Positions 26,496-34,923 of a DNA stretch of 48,462 nt are shown here, piece after piece. The notes under the pieces are model-generated. The model saw only the letters and a list, made by a program, of their open reading frames with translations, was not told the origin of the DNA and did no database searches. Both the position numbers and the translations under genes were made by a program. Source of the DNA: Ectobacillus antri (GTDB taxonomy: Bacteria; Bacillota; Bacilli; Bacillales; Bacillaceae_G); assembly GCF_003852715.1 (NCBI RefSeq), contig NZ_RIAV01000023.1, positions 1 to 48,462 on the forward strand, written 5' to 3'. Position 1 is the stretch's first letter, and each line of letters opens with the position of its first letter.

Positions 26496-27980
26496 CTAGT
26501 CTGTAAAATCGTTTTTAGGCTTAGACGTATGCTTATCTACCTCTTGTTTATCAAATCGTTCATTATAGCGAGCTCGTGCTGTAATAGGACGATTAAAAAA
26601 GGAAGAAATAGGCATTCTAACAAAGCTATCCTTCCAATCTGATATTCTTGTCGGATAAAAAGGAGCTAAGTAGGGTCTTCCTAACGATTGCGCTCGCACC
26701 AAATGCGTTAACATAAACAAGCTAAAACATACAATACCAAACATCCCCAAAAACTGAGCAGATAAAATTAACGGAAAGCGAATCAAACGGATTGTATTGC
26801 CAATTTTATAGATAGGTGTTGTAAAAGACGATAATGCAGATAAAGCTACAATAATAATCAATACGTTGCTCGTTAAACTGGCTTCAACCGCTGCTTGTCC
26901 AATAACGATACCGCCTACGATACCAACTGTTAATGCAACTTTAGAGGGTAGGCGAGCACCAGCCTCACGAAGCAGTTCAATGACAACTTCTAGAAAAAGT
27001 GCTTCAATTACCGGTGGAAATGGAATGGTACTTCTAGAAGCAATTAATGTTCTTAACAATTCCTTTGGAATCAGTTCATAATGATAAGTAAGTATCGCTA
27101 CATACAAGGGTGTTGCCAACATTGAAAACAATACAGAAAACAAGCGCAATAGGCGAAAAGTAGAAGCCATAATCCAAGGTAAGTTATAATCTTCGGATGT
27201 TGAGAAAAATTCAACTATTGTGGTCGGTAGTGTAATTGCAAAAGGCGAACCATTTACAAACAAAGCAATTTTCCCTTCTGCTAAGACACCTGCCACTCGA
27301 TCTGGCCGCTCTGTGTTGATGGCTTGGGGAAAGAGTGAGTTTGGATTATCTTCAATCATACGTATTACATATGAACTGTCTTGAATATGATCAATCTCAA
27401 TATTTTTCAGCTTATCTGTTACATGTGTAATATTATCTTCATTCGCAATTCCATCAATAAAAACAACTGCCACTCTTGTATGCGAAAGTGTACCGATTTC
27501 TAATTCTTCAACACATAAGTAGGGCGTAGGTAATCTTCTTCGTAGCATATTTAAATTGATGTCTATCAGTTCTACAAAAGCTTCTTGCGGACCAACCACA
27601 TTATACTCAATTTCAGGCGTTGCAATTTGTCTGCCTTCTTTATTGCATATTGCGATAATAAGACAAGTGTCACTTCCATCTTCCATCATTGCATATCCGT
27701 TCAATACTTTGCTTGATATCTGCTCAATATTTGTTGTAAGCTCCATAGCTTCTATTGGTAATGCAATTTGTACATCAACAAGCGATGAAACATGCGCAGG
27801 AATATGTGGCAACACATCGCGATGCAACGTTTCCTCATTAATCATGGTACGAAAAAAGGAGATTGTAATCTGAGGAGCGCCCGGTAAGGAAAATCGAATA
27901 AAGTCCTTAGACTTTTGAAACATTCCAACCAAAACAGCAATAGATTCAATTGGTGTCCCAAATCCGCCTTCTTGTCTCAT
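26496..27980 (-). CDS. Spore germination protein, GerA type
   Basis: 494 residues from ATG 27980, behind AAGGGAGAG. A soluble N-terminal region (about 1-240) has the two GerA subdomains, with LPTPYLCVEELEIGTLSHTR and VVFIDGIANEDNI typical of the family. Next comes PDRVAGVLAEGKIALFVNGS and five or so membrane helices (about 250-430), then a basic cytoplasmic tail. GerA subunits assemble into the ion channel of the germinant receptor. First gene of the operon. Confidence 0.92.
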   Translation of the reverse strand: MRQEGGFGTPIESIAVLVGMFQKSKDFIRFSLPGAPQITISFFRTMINEETLHRDVLPHIPAHVSSLVDVQIALPIEAMELTTNIEQISSKVLNGYAMMEDGSDTCLIIAICNKEGRQIATPEIEYNVVGPQEAFVELIDINLNMLRRRLPTPYLCVEELEIGTLSHTRVAVVFIDGIANEDNITHVTDKLKNIEIDHIQDSSYVIRMIEDNPNSLFPQAINTERPDRVAGVLAEGKIALFVNGSPFAITLPTTIVEFFSTSEDYNLPWIMASTFRLLRLFSVLFSMLATPLYVAILTYHYELIPKELLRTLIASRSTIPFPPVIEALFLEVVIELLREAGARLPSKVALTVGIVGGIVIGQAAVEASLTSNVLIIIVALSALSSFTTPIYKIGNTIRLIRFPLILSAQFLGMFGIVCFSLFMLTHLVRAQSLGRPYLAPFYPTRISDWKDSFVRMPISSFFNRPITARARYNERFDKQEVDKHTSKPKNDFTD

Positions 27981-28009
27981 ATCACACTCTCCCTTCACTT
28001 GTTTTTCTT

Positions 28010-28039
28010 TATATTGGGCAATATCTTCATAAACTATGC
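28010..28039 (-). promoter_or_regulatory. Possible sigma-G promoter of the ger operon
   Basis: On the minus strand GCATA (28039-28035) and CAATATA (28016-28010) are separated by 18 bases, close to forespore sigma-G boxes, and lie just before the GerA ribosome binding site. ger operons of other Bacilli are sigma-G controlled. Confidence 0.5.
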
Positions 28040-28050
28040 TTCATGTAAAG

Positions 28051-28138
28051 GCTCTATTATAGTTTGTTGTTGACTTCACAAAGATTCGTTTCCCACTCCA
28101 ATAACAAGTGCCCATTATCAACATTACACTTTAACAAA
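28051..28138. repeat. MITE-like repeat, copy 2 (most deleted)
   Basis: GCTCTATTATAGTTTGTTGT and TGACTTC on the left, CCACTCCAATAACAAGTG on the right, then CACTTTAACAAA. Same ends as the copies at 12581 and 30760, with the shortest interior. Confidence 0.6.
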
Positions 28139-28148
28139 TTTACCAAAA

Positions 28149-28184
28149 AGAAGAGAGTGTCCAAAGCTTTGGACACTCTCTTTA
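28149..28184 (-). terminator. Intrinsic terminator of the DsbA-like gene
   Basis: GAGAGTGTCCAAAG and CTTTGGACACTCTC form a perfect 14-bp stem with TTT on both sides. It overlaps the stop codon of the gene ending at 28182. Confidence 0.85.
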
Positions 28185-28898
28185 ACTCTCTTTATTTTTA
28201 GGTACTTCACAACCCTCATCCGTACAAACGGCACTATCTGCTCCGTTAATCATTGTAAGGGGTTGTTCTTCATCCCATACCTTTTGTAGGGTTTGTAGAA
28301 ATAGTTCTGTTGGCTGCGCTCCTGAAATTGCATATTTGCGATTAATGACAAAGAATGGAACACCAGTAATTCCAAGTGCTGCGCCTTCCTGCTCATCTGC
28401 ACGAACTTCCTTTGTAAAAGCATCACTAGCAAGAACTGCGGCAGCTTCTTCTGTATTCAAGCCTACCTCAGTAGCAAGTGAAAGCAATGTTTCATGATCG
28501 CCAAGATGCTTTCCTTCCGTAAATCCTGCATAAAACCCGCGTTCCATAAATTCATCCATCTTACCCTGTGTTGCTGCATAATGCGAGAGACGATGAGCAT
28601 CAAACGAGTTAGTTGGCACGAAGTTATCGAAATTGAATGTTAAACCATCTTGTTTTCCTTGTTCTGCAAGATTCGCATTCATTGCTTTTGCTTGCGCTAC
28701 ACTCGTGCCATACTTTGCTGCTAATAAGCCATAAATATCCGTATCATAATCACGCTTTGCGTTCGGATCTAGTTCAAAGCTGCGATATACGAATTCAACT
28801 TTATTTTTATGCGGAAACTGCTCTAAAGCCGCTTTTAAACGATGTTCGCCAATATAACAAAACGGACACATAAAGTCAGACCATATTTCAATTTTCAT
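28182..28898 (-). CDS. DsbA family oxidoreductase (FrnE-like)
   Basis: 238 residues, no signal peptide, so cytoplasmic. Thioredoxin fold with the active site CPFC (Cys11 and Cys14) near the start, a helical insertion, and the cis-proline loop GVPFFVINRKYAISGAQ. A second cysteine pair, CTDEGC, lies near the C-terminus. FrnE-like proteins exchange thiols and disulfides under oxidative stress. Monocistronic with its own terminator. Confidence 0.9.
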   Translation of the reverse strand: MKIEIWSDFMCPFCYIGEHRLKAALEQFPHKNKVEFVYRSFELDPNAKRDYDTDIYGLLAAKYGTSVAQAKAMNANLAEQGKQDGLTFNFDNFVPTNSFDAHRLSHYAATQGKMDEFMERGFYAGFTEGKHLGDHETLLSLATEVGLNTEEAAAVLASDAFTKEVRADEQEGAALGITGVPFFVINRKYAISGAQPTELFLQTLQKVWDEEQPLTMINGADSAVCTDEGCEVPKNKES

Positions 28899-28970
28899 AG
28901 AAACCCTCCATATGTATTTTACTGTTCATCCATCGTATCACATTGACACTGTAGTGTCTGTTATAACGAT

Positions 28971-29753
28971 TTACAGCAATCCCAATTTCTCTAAGCCGTA
29001 CTTTACGCCGTGTTCCTCTGCCGTTTTAGTGACCATATTTGCATATGCTTGCACTTCAGGTGCTGCATTTCCCATTGCTACCCCCATTCCAACCATTGTT
29101 AACATCTCAATATCGTTTAAACCATCTCCAAATGCCACCGCCTCATCAGGCGCAATTCCAATACGTTCTAAAATTTTTTCAATGCCCGTTGCCTTTGTGC
29201 CTGTTGACAAATTTACATCACAAGTACGCATCGTGGATTGGCTCCAGCGTCTGAAATCAAGCTCCGGAATATACTTTTGATATAAGCGTTCTTCTTCGGC
29301 TTCACAATGTAAAAATAATTGATAAATATGTTGTTCTTGCCAAAATGTATGAGAAGCAAGCTCTGGCTTCCATGGATCTTGCGAAAACGCTTCTATTACA
29401 TATGGATGTTCTAATGTAGTTGCTCTAAACTCTGTACCCGCTAGATACGTAAGGGGATGTTGATGTTCCTTTGTTTTTGTATGCAATTTTTCCAATACCT
29501 TTTTATCAATAGGTGTTTCATGAATCACCTTTTTTTCATGCAACGCATAAGAACCGTTGAAAAAAATCATAGAATCGATTCCTAAATCTGCGATAACAGG
29601 CTGTGCAAAGTACGGCGCACGCCCCGTAGCAATTACTACATGCATGCCTTTCTCTTTCAGCCTTGCGATAGCCTCTTTTGTTTCACGAGCAATCTGTTTT
29701 CCATGCGGCAAAATCGTACCGTCAATATCCAAAAACACTGCTTTATAACTCAA
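28971..29753 (-). CDS. Cof-type HAD-IIB phosphatase
   Basis: 260 residues. Catalytic Asp9 and Asp11 in FLDIDGT, motif II Thr in VIATGRAP, motif III Lys in the TKATGIEKIL region and motif IV GDGLNDIEM. The cap is inserted between motifs II and III (type IIB). Such enzymes dephosphorylate sugar phosphates, FMN or nucleotides in the cytoplasm; which one cannot be told. Similar in kind to B. subtilis YkrA. Confidence 0.88.
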   Translation of the reverse strand: MSYKAVFLDIDGTILPHGKQIARETKEAIARLKEKGMHVVIATGRAPYFAQPVIADLGIDSMIFFNGSYALHEKKVIHETPIDKKVLEKLHTKTKEHQHPLTYLAGTEFRATTLEHPYVIEAFSQDPWKPELASHTFWQEQHIYQLFLHCEAEEERLYQKYIPELDFRRWSQSTMRTCDVNLSTGTKATGIEKILERIGIAPDEAVAFGDGLNDIEMLTMVGMGVAMGNAAPEVQAYANMVTKTAEEHGVKYGLEKLGLL

Positions 29754-29880
29754 ATGAAAACAACCTCCTTCTACACATCGGGGTCTTACTTATACAAATA
29801 TAATTTTATCACACCATTCACTGTATCAAAATGGAAAGAATCTTTCTACGAAATGTAGCCGCTTTACATGGAATTTCCTG

Positions 29881-29908
29881 TTGACGCTTGTGCCTATACC
29901 GTTATACG
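29881..29908 (+). promoter_or_regulatory. Sigma-A promoter of queT
   Basis: TTGACG (29881-29886) and TATACG (29903-29908) with a 16-base spacer, about 20 bases before the preQ1 riboswitch. Confidence 0.55.
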
Positions 29909-29930
29909 ATGATGTTCTGATTACAAAAAA

Positions 29931-29967
29931 CGTGGTTCGAAACCCTCCCACGATAAAAAACTAAGGA
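29931..29967 (+). promoter_or_regulatory. preQ1-I riboswitch
   Basis: The stem CGTGG/CCACG (29931-29935 with 29948-29952) encloses the loop TTCGAAACCCTC, and the A-rich tail ATAAAAAACTAAGG follows. These are the conserved parts of the class I preQ1 aptamer. The tail runs into the ribosome binding site (AAGGAG, 29963-29968) of queT, so ligand binding should hide it and reduce translation. Confidence 0.93.
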
Positions 29968-29976
29968 GAGATTAAT

Positions 29977-30462
29977 ATGCGTATCAAAACACTAGCTGTG
30001 AATAGTATTGTAGCCGCACTGTATATTGCTGTTTCTGCATTAATTCAGCCATTTGGTTTTACCAACATCCAATTTCGTATTTCAGAAATGTTCAACCATC
30101 TGGTGGTATTTAACCCAAAATACTTCTATGGTATTGTGCTTGGCGTATTTTTAACAAATTTATTCTTTTCACCAATGGTTGCATATGATTTAGTATTCGG
30201 GGTTGGTCAATCCATCCTAGCGCTTTCCATTACTATTTTCTCAGCTCGATATATAAAAAGCATTCTTGCACGCATGACTTTTAATACAATTGTGTTTACC
30301 TTTACAATGTTTCTTATTGCTTGGGAACTCAACTTGGCTCTGGATCTTCCATTTTTATTTACTTGGTTGACGACTGCTGCTGGTGAACTGATTGTAATGA
30401 CGGTTGGAATTCCAGTTATGTATGCGCTCAATAAACGCGTTAATTTTAAAGAACGTATATAA
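29977..30462 (+). CDS. queT: Queuosine precursor transporter QueT
   Basis: 161 residues with five or six membrane helices. QueT is the substrate-binding S component of an energy-coupling factor (ECF) transporter that takes up preQ1 or a related queuosine precursor, with shared EcfA/EcfT subunits coded elsewhere. The motif LYIAVSALIQPFGFTNIQFR, followed by ISEMFNHL, is characteristic. The preQ1-I riboswitch directly in front independently supports the assignment. A terminator follows at once. Confidence 0.95.
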   Translation: MRIKTLAVNSIVAALYIAVSALIQPFGFTNIQFRISEMFNHLVVFNPKYFYGIVLGVFLTNLFFSPMVAYDLVFGVGQSILALSITIFSARYIKSILARMTFNTIVFTFTMFLIAWELNLALDLPFLFTWLTTAAGELIVMTVGIPVMYALNKRVNFKERI

Positions 30463-30486
30463 AAAACCTCCGACTGGAGGTTTTTT
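30461..30486 (+). terminator. Intrinsic terminator of queT
   Basis: AAAAAACCTCC-GACT-GGAGGTTTTTT, starting in the queT stop codon. Confidence 0.9.
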
Positions 30487-30687
30487 ATATACACCTATTT
30501 TCATGTAATTGTGCAAAGGCAGCTAGAGGAATTGGTTTACCCTGCATTTTATAGAACCCGAGCTCTTGCAAGAATTCCAGCTGTTGTTTTTGTTCTACAT
30601 CTTCAGCCCTTTTGTCATACCAATAATTGTTTTCGCAATCATGTTTTCTACATTCTTCATGCTTGCACTTTAGGTGATTTCAATTCG
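30485..30687 (-). pseudogene. Truncated unknown gene cut by an IS200/IS605-type end
   Basis: On the minus strand an open frame of about 66 codons without a start reads LKCKHEECRKHDCENNYWYD, then KRAEDVEQKQQLEFLQELGF and ends LAAFAQLHENRCI. The clustered Cys and His could bind a metal. Composition is protein-like, but I do not recognise it. The 5' side ends at the IS-type end at 30688, so it looks like the 3' remnant of a gene. Confidence 0.35.
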
Positions 30688-30742
30688 TGAACTACCCACC
30701 ACTTCTCACACTTCACAGAATTGAAGAAGGGGAATTCTTTCG
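30688..30742. mobile_element. Solo end of an IS200/IS605-type element
   Basis: GTGAACTACCCACCACTTCT followed by an imperfect hairpin and GAAGAAGGGGAATTCTTTCGG. This matches the terminal sequence of IS200/IS605 elements and shares GTGAACTACCC with the one at 48345. No transposase frame remains nearby. Confidence 0.5.
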
Positions 30743-30759
30743 GCAGTATGTTAAATAAA

Positions 30760-30930
30760 GACCCTGTCAAATTTCATTGTTGATTTCCGTTACGGAGATT
30801 CGCTTTCCCAGGCAGTCAGAGAACCTCCTCAGCGCTATGTGCCTGCGCGGCCTCCCGTTAACTCGCTTAGTCTCATCCCTTCACTCCAGTCAACAAGTGC
30901 TAATTAGCAACATCAGACTTTAATACAACC
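30760..30930. repeat. MITE-like repeat, copy 3 (longest)
   Basis: Ends TTGTTGATTTC and CAGTCAACAAGTG surround a GC-rich interior (GATTCGCTTTCCC, CAGAGAACCTCCTCAGCGC, GCCTGCGCGGCC, CTCGCTTAGTCTC). The tail AACATCAGACTTTAATACAA is shared with copy 1. Elements of this type, with a structured GC-rich core, are widespread in Bacillaceae genomes. Confidence 0.7.
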
Positions 30931-30939
30931 TAAATAAAA

Positions 30940-30972
30940 AAACACAAAACGCATAATAGCGCTTTATGTTTT
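30940..30972 (-). terminator. Probable terminator of the desKR operon
   Basis: In the minus-strand transcript AAAACATAA and TTATGCGTTTT pair around AGCGCTA, followed by GTGTTTTTTT. The stem overlaps the end of desR. Confidence 0.6.
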
Positions 30973-31571
30973 TACTTAAACCACCCTTTTTCCTTTGATT
31001 GGGTAATTGCTTCAATTCGATTTTTTACTTCAAGCTTATCTAAAATCGCTGAGATATAATTACGAACTGTACCGGTTTTAATACTGAGCTGATCTGCAAT
31101 TTCTTTTGTATTTTTCCCATCCGCTACTAGCTCTAGCACTTCTTTTTCTCTGTCGGTTAATGGGTTTTCTTCGCCGTACATATCATCCATCAATTCCGGC
31201 GCATATACGCGCTTTCCATTCATTACACTTCGAATAGAGCTTGCCAACTCTTCACTTGGACTATCTTTCAGCAAGTAGCCGCTCACGCCGGCCCGTACAG
31301 CTCGTTGAAAATAGCCAGAGCGTGCGAATGTTGTTAAAATAATAACCTTGCAGCCTAATCCTTTTAACTCCTCAGCTGCATCTAACCCACTTTTCCCCGG
31401 CATTTCAATATCCATAATACAAATATCCGGTCTATGTTTCCGTACCAGTTCAACTGCTTCTTGACCGTTTGATGCTTTCCCAACAACTGTCATATCATCT
31501 TCCAGACTTAGAAGCGATCCGAATGCCCCTAATAACATCTGCTGATCTTCTGCAATCACAATGGAAATCAT
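30972..31571 (-). CDS. desR: Response regulator DesR
   Basis: 199 residues: an N-terminal receiver with phospho-acceptor Asp54 (CIMDIEMPGKSG) and a C-terminal LuxR/NarL helix-turn-helix (VADGKNTKEIADQLSIKTGT). The Asp position equals that of B. subtilis DesR. When phosphorylated after a temperature drop it activates des. The ATG overlaps the desK stop by four bases. It differs from generic NarL regulators mainly by its context of des and desK. Confidence 0.92.
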   Translation of the reverse strand: MISIVIAEDQQMLLGAFGSLLSLEDDMTVVGKASNGQEAVELVRKHRPDICIMDIEMPGKSGLDAAEELKGLGCKVIILTTFARSGYFQRAVRAGVSGYLLKDSPSEELASSIRSVMNGKRVYAPELMDDMYGEENPLTDREKEVLELVADGKNTKEIADQLSIKTGTVRNYISAILDKLEVKNRIEAITQSKEKGWFK

Positions 31572-32698
31572 TTCAACTTCTCCTTTTCGGCCTGTTTCGT
31601 ATCGTTTGGAACTGTAATGATTAACGATGTACCACCTGAAGTTACTATTTCCATACCGCCGTTGATAAACTCCAAGCGCTCTCTCATTCCCGAAAGTCCG
31701 TAACCAGGTGCACCGTACGATGTCGGTGACTTGAAGGTTCCGTTATCCCTCACGATTAGAGTGATTTCCTTCCAAGATTGCTCCACTGTAATATAGCAAA
31801 CCGACGCACCACTATGCTTAACTATATTCGTGACAGCTTCTTTTAAACACATACTTAAAATATTCTCTGTTAGCAGTGAAGCCTGCTTCAAAGACGTTCC
31901 TTCATAGATAAGACGAATTTCGGCTGCTTCTAGCACTTGCTTAATACGTTGTACTTCGTCTTTAAAACGAATTCCCCGCATTGAAGATACCATTTTTCTC
32001 ACTTCGCTCAAAGCAGTTCGAGCGGTACGTTGTACATCCTTTAGTTCATTACGCGCTTGTTCTGGATCTTTATCAATTAATTTACGTGCCAAATCACTTT
32101 TCAAACCAATCAGTGAAAGCTTTTGTCCGAGTGTATCATGTAAGTCACGGGCAATACGTTGTCGTTCCTCTAACTTGACAAGCTCTGCAATACGTTTGTT
32201 CGCATCTTCTAGACGCTCCTCTAGCTCGTCCTTTTCCTTTCTGCTTTGAATATTAAAAGGCATTAGGATTACGCTAATCCACACAATAACAACAAATGGC
32301 AACTGCTTTAAAAATAACGCATCATGTGTGACAATGCTAAAATTAATAGACACAGACGTACTAATAAGATGCACAAAATATATGATGAGGAAAGCTGTGC
32401 GATCTGCAATATTACCAATAAAATAAGCAAGAAAAAATGCAAAATACACGTAGCTAAATAAACTTGTAGAGGTAATAGAAATACTGATTAAAATAAATGC
32501 CCAAACATACACAGGCCATCCTGTTGAAACTAAGGCAATCCGATAGAAAATAAAAAATAAGATTGTAATGAAAACACCAATGATAATTTGCACAACCGAT
32601 GAAAGCTGAAAAATAAAATAAAAAGGCAGGATACATAAAATCGTCCATATATAGGGCGAAATCCCGCCTTTTTGAAAGGCCATATATTTTTTTAGCAT
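31568..32698 (-). CDS. desK: Membrane thermosensor histidine kinase DesK
   Basis: 376 residues from ATG 32698, behind AGAGGTT; the extension to 32800 lacks a site. Four to five membrane helices (about 15-150) sense bilayer thickness. A coiled-coil linker (RKEKDELEERLEDANKRIAE) leads to the HisKA_3 box with His187 in ARDLHDTLGQKL and the ATPase domain (VTNIVKHSGAS; GYGLSGMRERLEF). DesK phosphorylates DesR in the cold and dephosphorylates it in the warm. Length and His position are as in B. subtilis. Confidence 0.92.
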   Translation of the reverse strand: MLKKYMAFQKGGISPYIWTILCILPFYFIFQLSSVVQIIIGVFITILFFIFYRIALVSTGWPVYVWAFILISISITSTSLFSYVYFAFFLAYFIGNIADRTAFLIIYFVHLISTSVSINFSIVTHDALFLKQLPFVVIVWISVILMPFNIQSRKEKDELEERLEDANKRIAELVKLEERQRIARDLHDTLGQKLSLIGLKSDLARKLIDKDPEQARNELKDVQRTARTALSEVRKMVSSMRGIRFKDEVQRIKQVLEAAEIRLIYEGTSLKQASLLTENILSMCLKEAVTNIVKHSGASVCYITVEQSWKEITLIVRDNGTFKSPTSYGAPGYGLSGMRERLEFINGGMEIVTSGGTSLIITVPNDTKQAEKEKLK

Positions 32699-32908
32699 GA
32701 ACGTAACCTCTTGTACTCTTTTCTCTATTGTATCACGTTCTCTAACATACTGTATGGAATATATAGACAGCAAGGACAAGCAGTCACGGAGACCACTCAT
32801 TGAGTATCTATGGTCTTACCCAGCACGAGTACTTCTTAGACCCTAAACGCAACTATACATGGCCCGTTCTTCTCTACCATCTAAAAACCAATATTTTTGT
32901 TTTTATTT

Positions 32909-33925
32909 TTACTTAACACTTGCTCGTTTATAACTCTGCATCGCTTTAATATCTTTAAAAGTCATAAACTGTTTCGTATTTTCATCCCACAAACGAAACT
33001 TTAAAGATTGTAGACTCGTCATTAATGTAATTGTTGGTACGTTTTGTAGAGGCTCTGTATGATTATGTGCTGCCTCAAGTTTATAATTCGGCACCCGTGG
33101 ACTTAAGTGATGCACGTGATGGTAACCAATATTACCTGTTAACCATTGTAAGATTTTCGGTAGCTTATAGAAGGAGCTTCCTTCTACCGCTGCCTTTACA
33201 TATTCCCAATTCTCATCTTCTTCAAAATAAGAATCTTCAAACGTATGTTGTACATAGAATAACCAGATACCTGCCGCACCTGAGATTAAGAAAATTGGCC
33301 CTTGTACAAGCAAAAAAGCCTGCCAGCCAATTGTCCAGCATAAAAGAGCTACGATACCAGCAATTAAAATATTTGTTATATATGTGTTCAGCCGCTCATT
33401 CCAACGCGCGCCTTTTCGATTAAAGCGGTTGGTAATCAAGAAAATATAAGTCGGCCCTAAGCCAAACATAACAAGCGGATTACGGTATAAACGATATGCA
33501 ACACGCGTCCAAAACGAAGCTGCAATATACTCATCCACCGTCATCATCCAAATATCACCAACACCACGTTTATCCAGGTTACCACTTGTTGCATGGTGCA
33601 CGGAATGACTATGTTGCCATTGATTGTATGGGAATAACGTTAATACCCCTGTAATCGTTCCTAAAATTTTATTCGCACGACGACTCTTAAAGAAGGAATA
33701 GTGACAGCAATCATGGAAAATGATGAAAACACGCACCAAAAATCCTGCTGCTAAAACTGTAATAGGAAACGTTAATGCATAGGAAACAGCTAGACTTTTA
33801 TAAGCTAAAAACCATAATACTACAAACGGCAACAGCGTATTCAACAGCTGTCTCACACTATGCCACATATCCGCTTTCTCATAGGGAGCTACTTGCTTAC
33901 GCAAATGCATTTGTTTATTTGTCAT
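32909..33925 (-). CDS. des: Membrane phospholipid fatty acid desaturase Des
   Basis: 338 residues. Three His boxes that hold the di-iron centre: HDCCH (71-75), HSHSVHH (105-111) and HHVHH (269-273). Four membrane helices. It puts a cis double bond into the acyl chains of phospholipids, keeping the membrane fluid in the cold. Transcribed first, in the order des, desK, desR, with a likely DesR operator and promoter in front. Confidence 0.93.
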   Translation of the reverse strand: MTNKQMHLRKQVAPYEKADMWHSVRQLLNTLLPFVVLWFLAYKSLAVSYALTFPITVLAAGFLVRVFIIFHDCCHYSFFKSRRANKILGTITGVLTLFPYNQWQHSHSVHHATSGNLDKRGVGDIWMMTVDEYIAASFWTRVAYRLYRNPLVMFGLGPTYIFLITNRFNRKGARWNERLNTYITNILIAGIVALLCWTIGWQAFLLVQGPIFLISGAAGIWLFYVQHTFEDSYFEEDENWEYVKAAVEGSSFYKLPKILQWLTGNIGYHHVHHLSPRVPNYKLEAAHNHTEPLQNVPTITLMTSLQSLKFRLWDENTKQFMTFKDIKAMQSYKRASVK

Positions 33926-33963
33926 ATTTCATTTCCCCTCATTAATGAATGTTATTACCTCAA

Positions 33964-34029
33964 AGTATAAGGAAAACCCTTTCTTTTTTGTAGACATACA
34001 TGTCATATGACACCCATGACAAATGTCAT
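33964..34029 (-). promoter_or_regulatory. des promoter with probable DesR operator
   Basis: On the minus strand a TATACT -10 box (33969-33964) lies before the des ribosome binding site. Directly upstream of the expected -35 are two palindromes, TGTCATATGACA (34001-34012) and ATGACA-AA-TGTCAT (34016-34029), plus a partial third half-site (33993-34004). Spacing suits an activator binding next to RNA polymerase, as DesR does in B. subtilis. Confidence 0.65.
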
Positions 34030-34077
34030 ACTCCTATATAGGATCCACATTATGATGGAAGCATGCCGACCACACAT

Positions 34078-34113
34078 AAAAGGGTACAGCCCAAATGGTC
34101 TGCACCCTTTTTT
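34078..34113. terminator. Intrinsic terminator of the methyltransferase gene
   Basis: AAAAGGGTACAG pairs with CTGCACCCTTTT with one unpaired A; A and T runs on both sides. It lies 36 bases after the gene ending at 34149. Confidence 0.75.
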
Positions 34114-34148
34114 ACGTACAATTAGTTTTTCAACTTGAACATATAATC

Positions 34149-34757
34149 CTAATAAGAAAGTCGATACACTAAAAATTTCTCAAATGCATTGCTTTCGTAT
34201 TCTCCAGGCAGCGTTACTTCATGTATAAGTTCAAATGCCGTTTGATTTTCTAAAAAATACATATAATCTTCCGAGCTATAATATAAAATTACATCCACTT
34301 CTCTGTTATGTTCTTCAATAGAACGTAAAATATTATTAATTACATTCATGAAGATTTGAATAGAGAACGGGTTAAAAAAATAAAATCGATTATCTTTTGG
34401 CTGAATCTTATAGTCTTGTGCCAAACAGTGCTCAAATTGAATTTGATTTTCTCGCTCAGGTCTTATTTCTAAATACCCTTCTCGATTTTCAATCGCTTCA
34501 TTATAAAACTCTTCATTCATTTCAACGCCAGTTACAGTTGCGTGAAACCAATAGTTAATATAAAAATTCAATCGACCTTTACCACAGCCAAAGTCAACCA
34601 CATGATCCTCTGCCTGCAAGCGATAAAATTGGAATAACGTTTCTAAAGCGCTGTAAGGCGTGGGTTCGTAGCGATGATAGTGAAAGGACTTATGGAAGCC
34701 TTCTTGTATTTCTTCTGTCTCGATGTTTAGTAGTTCATCATAATACCATTCTGTCAT
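34149..34757 (-). CDS. Class I SAM-dependent methyltransferase
   Basis: 202 residues. The AdoMet-binding motif I is VVDFGCGKGRLNFYI, with acidic residue GVEMNEEFYN ending the second strand, and YFFNPFSIQIFMNVI replaces the usual motif IV. The N-terminal 45 residues are rich in His and Tyr. A small-molecule or protein methyltransferase of unknown substrate. It stands alone between two terminators. Confidence 0.8.
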   Translation of the reverse strand: MTEWYYDELLNIETEEIQEGFHKSFHYHRYEPTPYSALETLFQFYRLQAEDHVVDFGCGKGRLNFYINYWFHATVTGVEMNEEFYNEAIENREGYLEIRPERENQIQFEHCLAQDYKIQPKDNRFYFFNPFSIQIFMNVINNILRSIEEHNREVDVILYYSSEDYMYFLENQTAFELIHEVTLPGEYESNAFEKFLVYRLSY

Positions 34758-34923
34758 GATAAGGCTCCTATTCCGTTTAAAAGGTTATATGCTTATGATA
34801 TAGCTTTTCTTTCTTCCATGAAAGCTTTCTTATAAAATGAATATAATACGGGACAGAGGAAGCTATCATATTTCATAATGAATTCATCTATACTATTCTT
34901 TTAATAGAAGAAAGGAACCTTTC

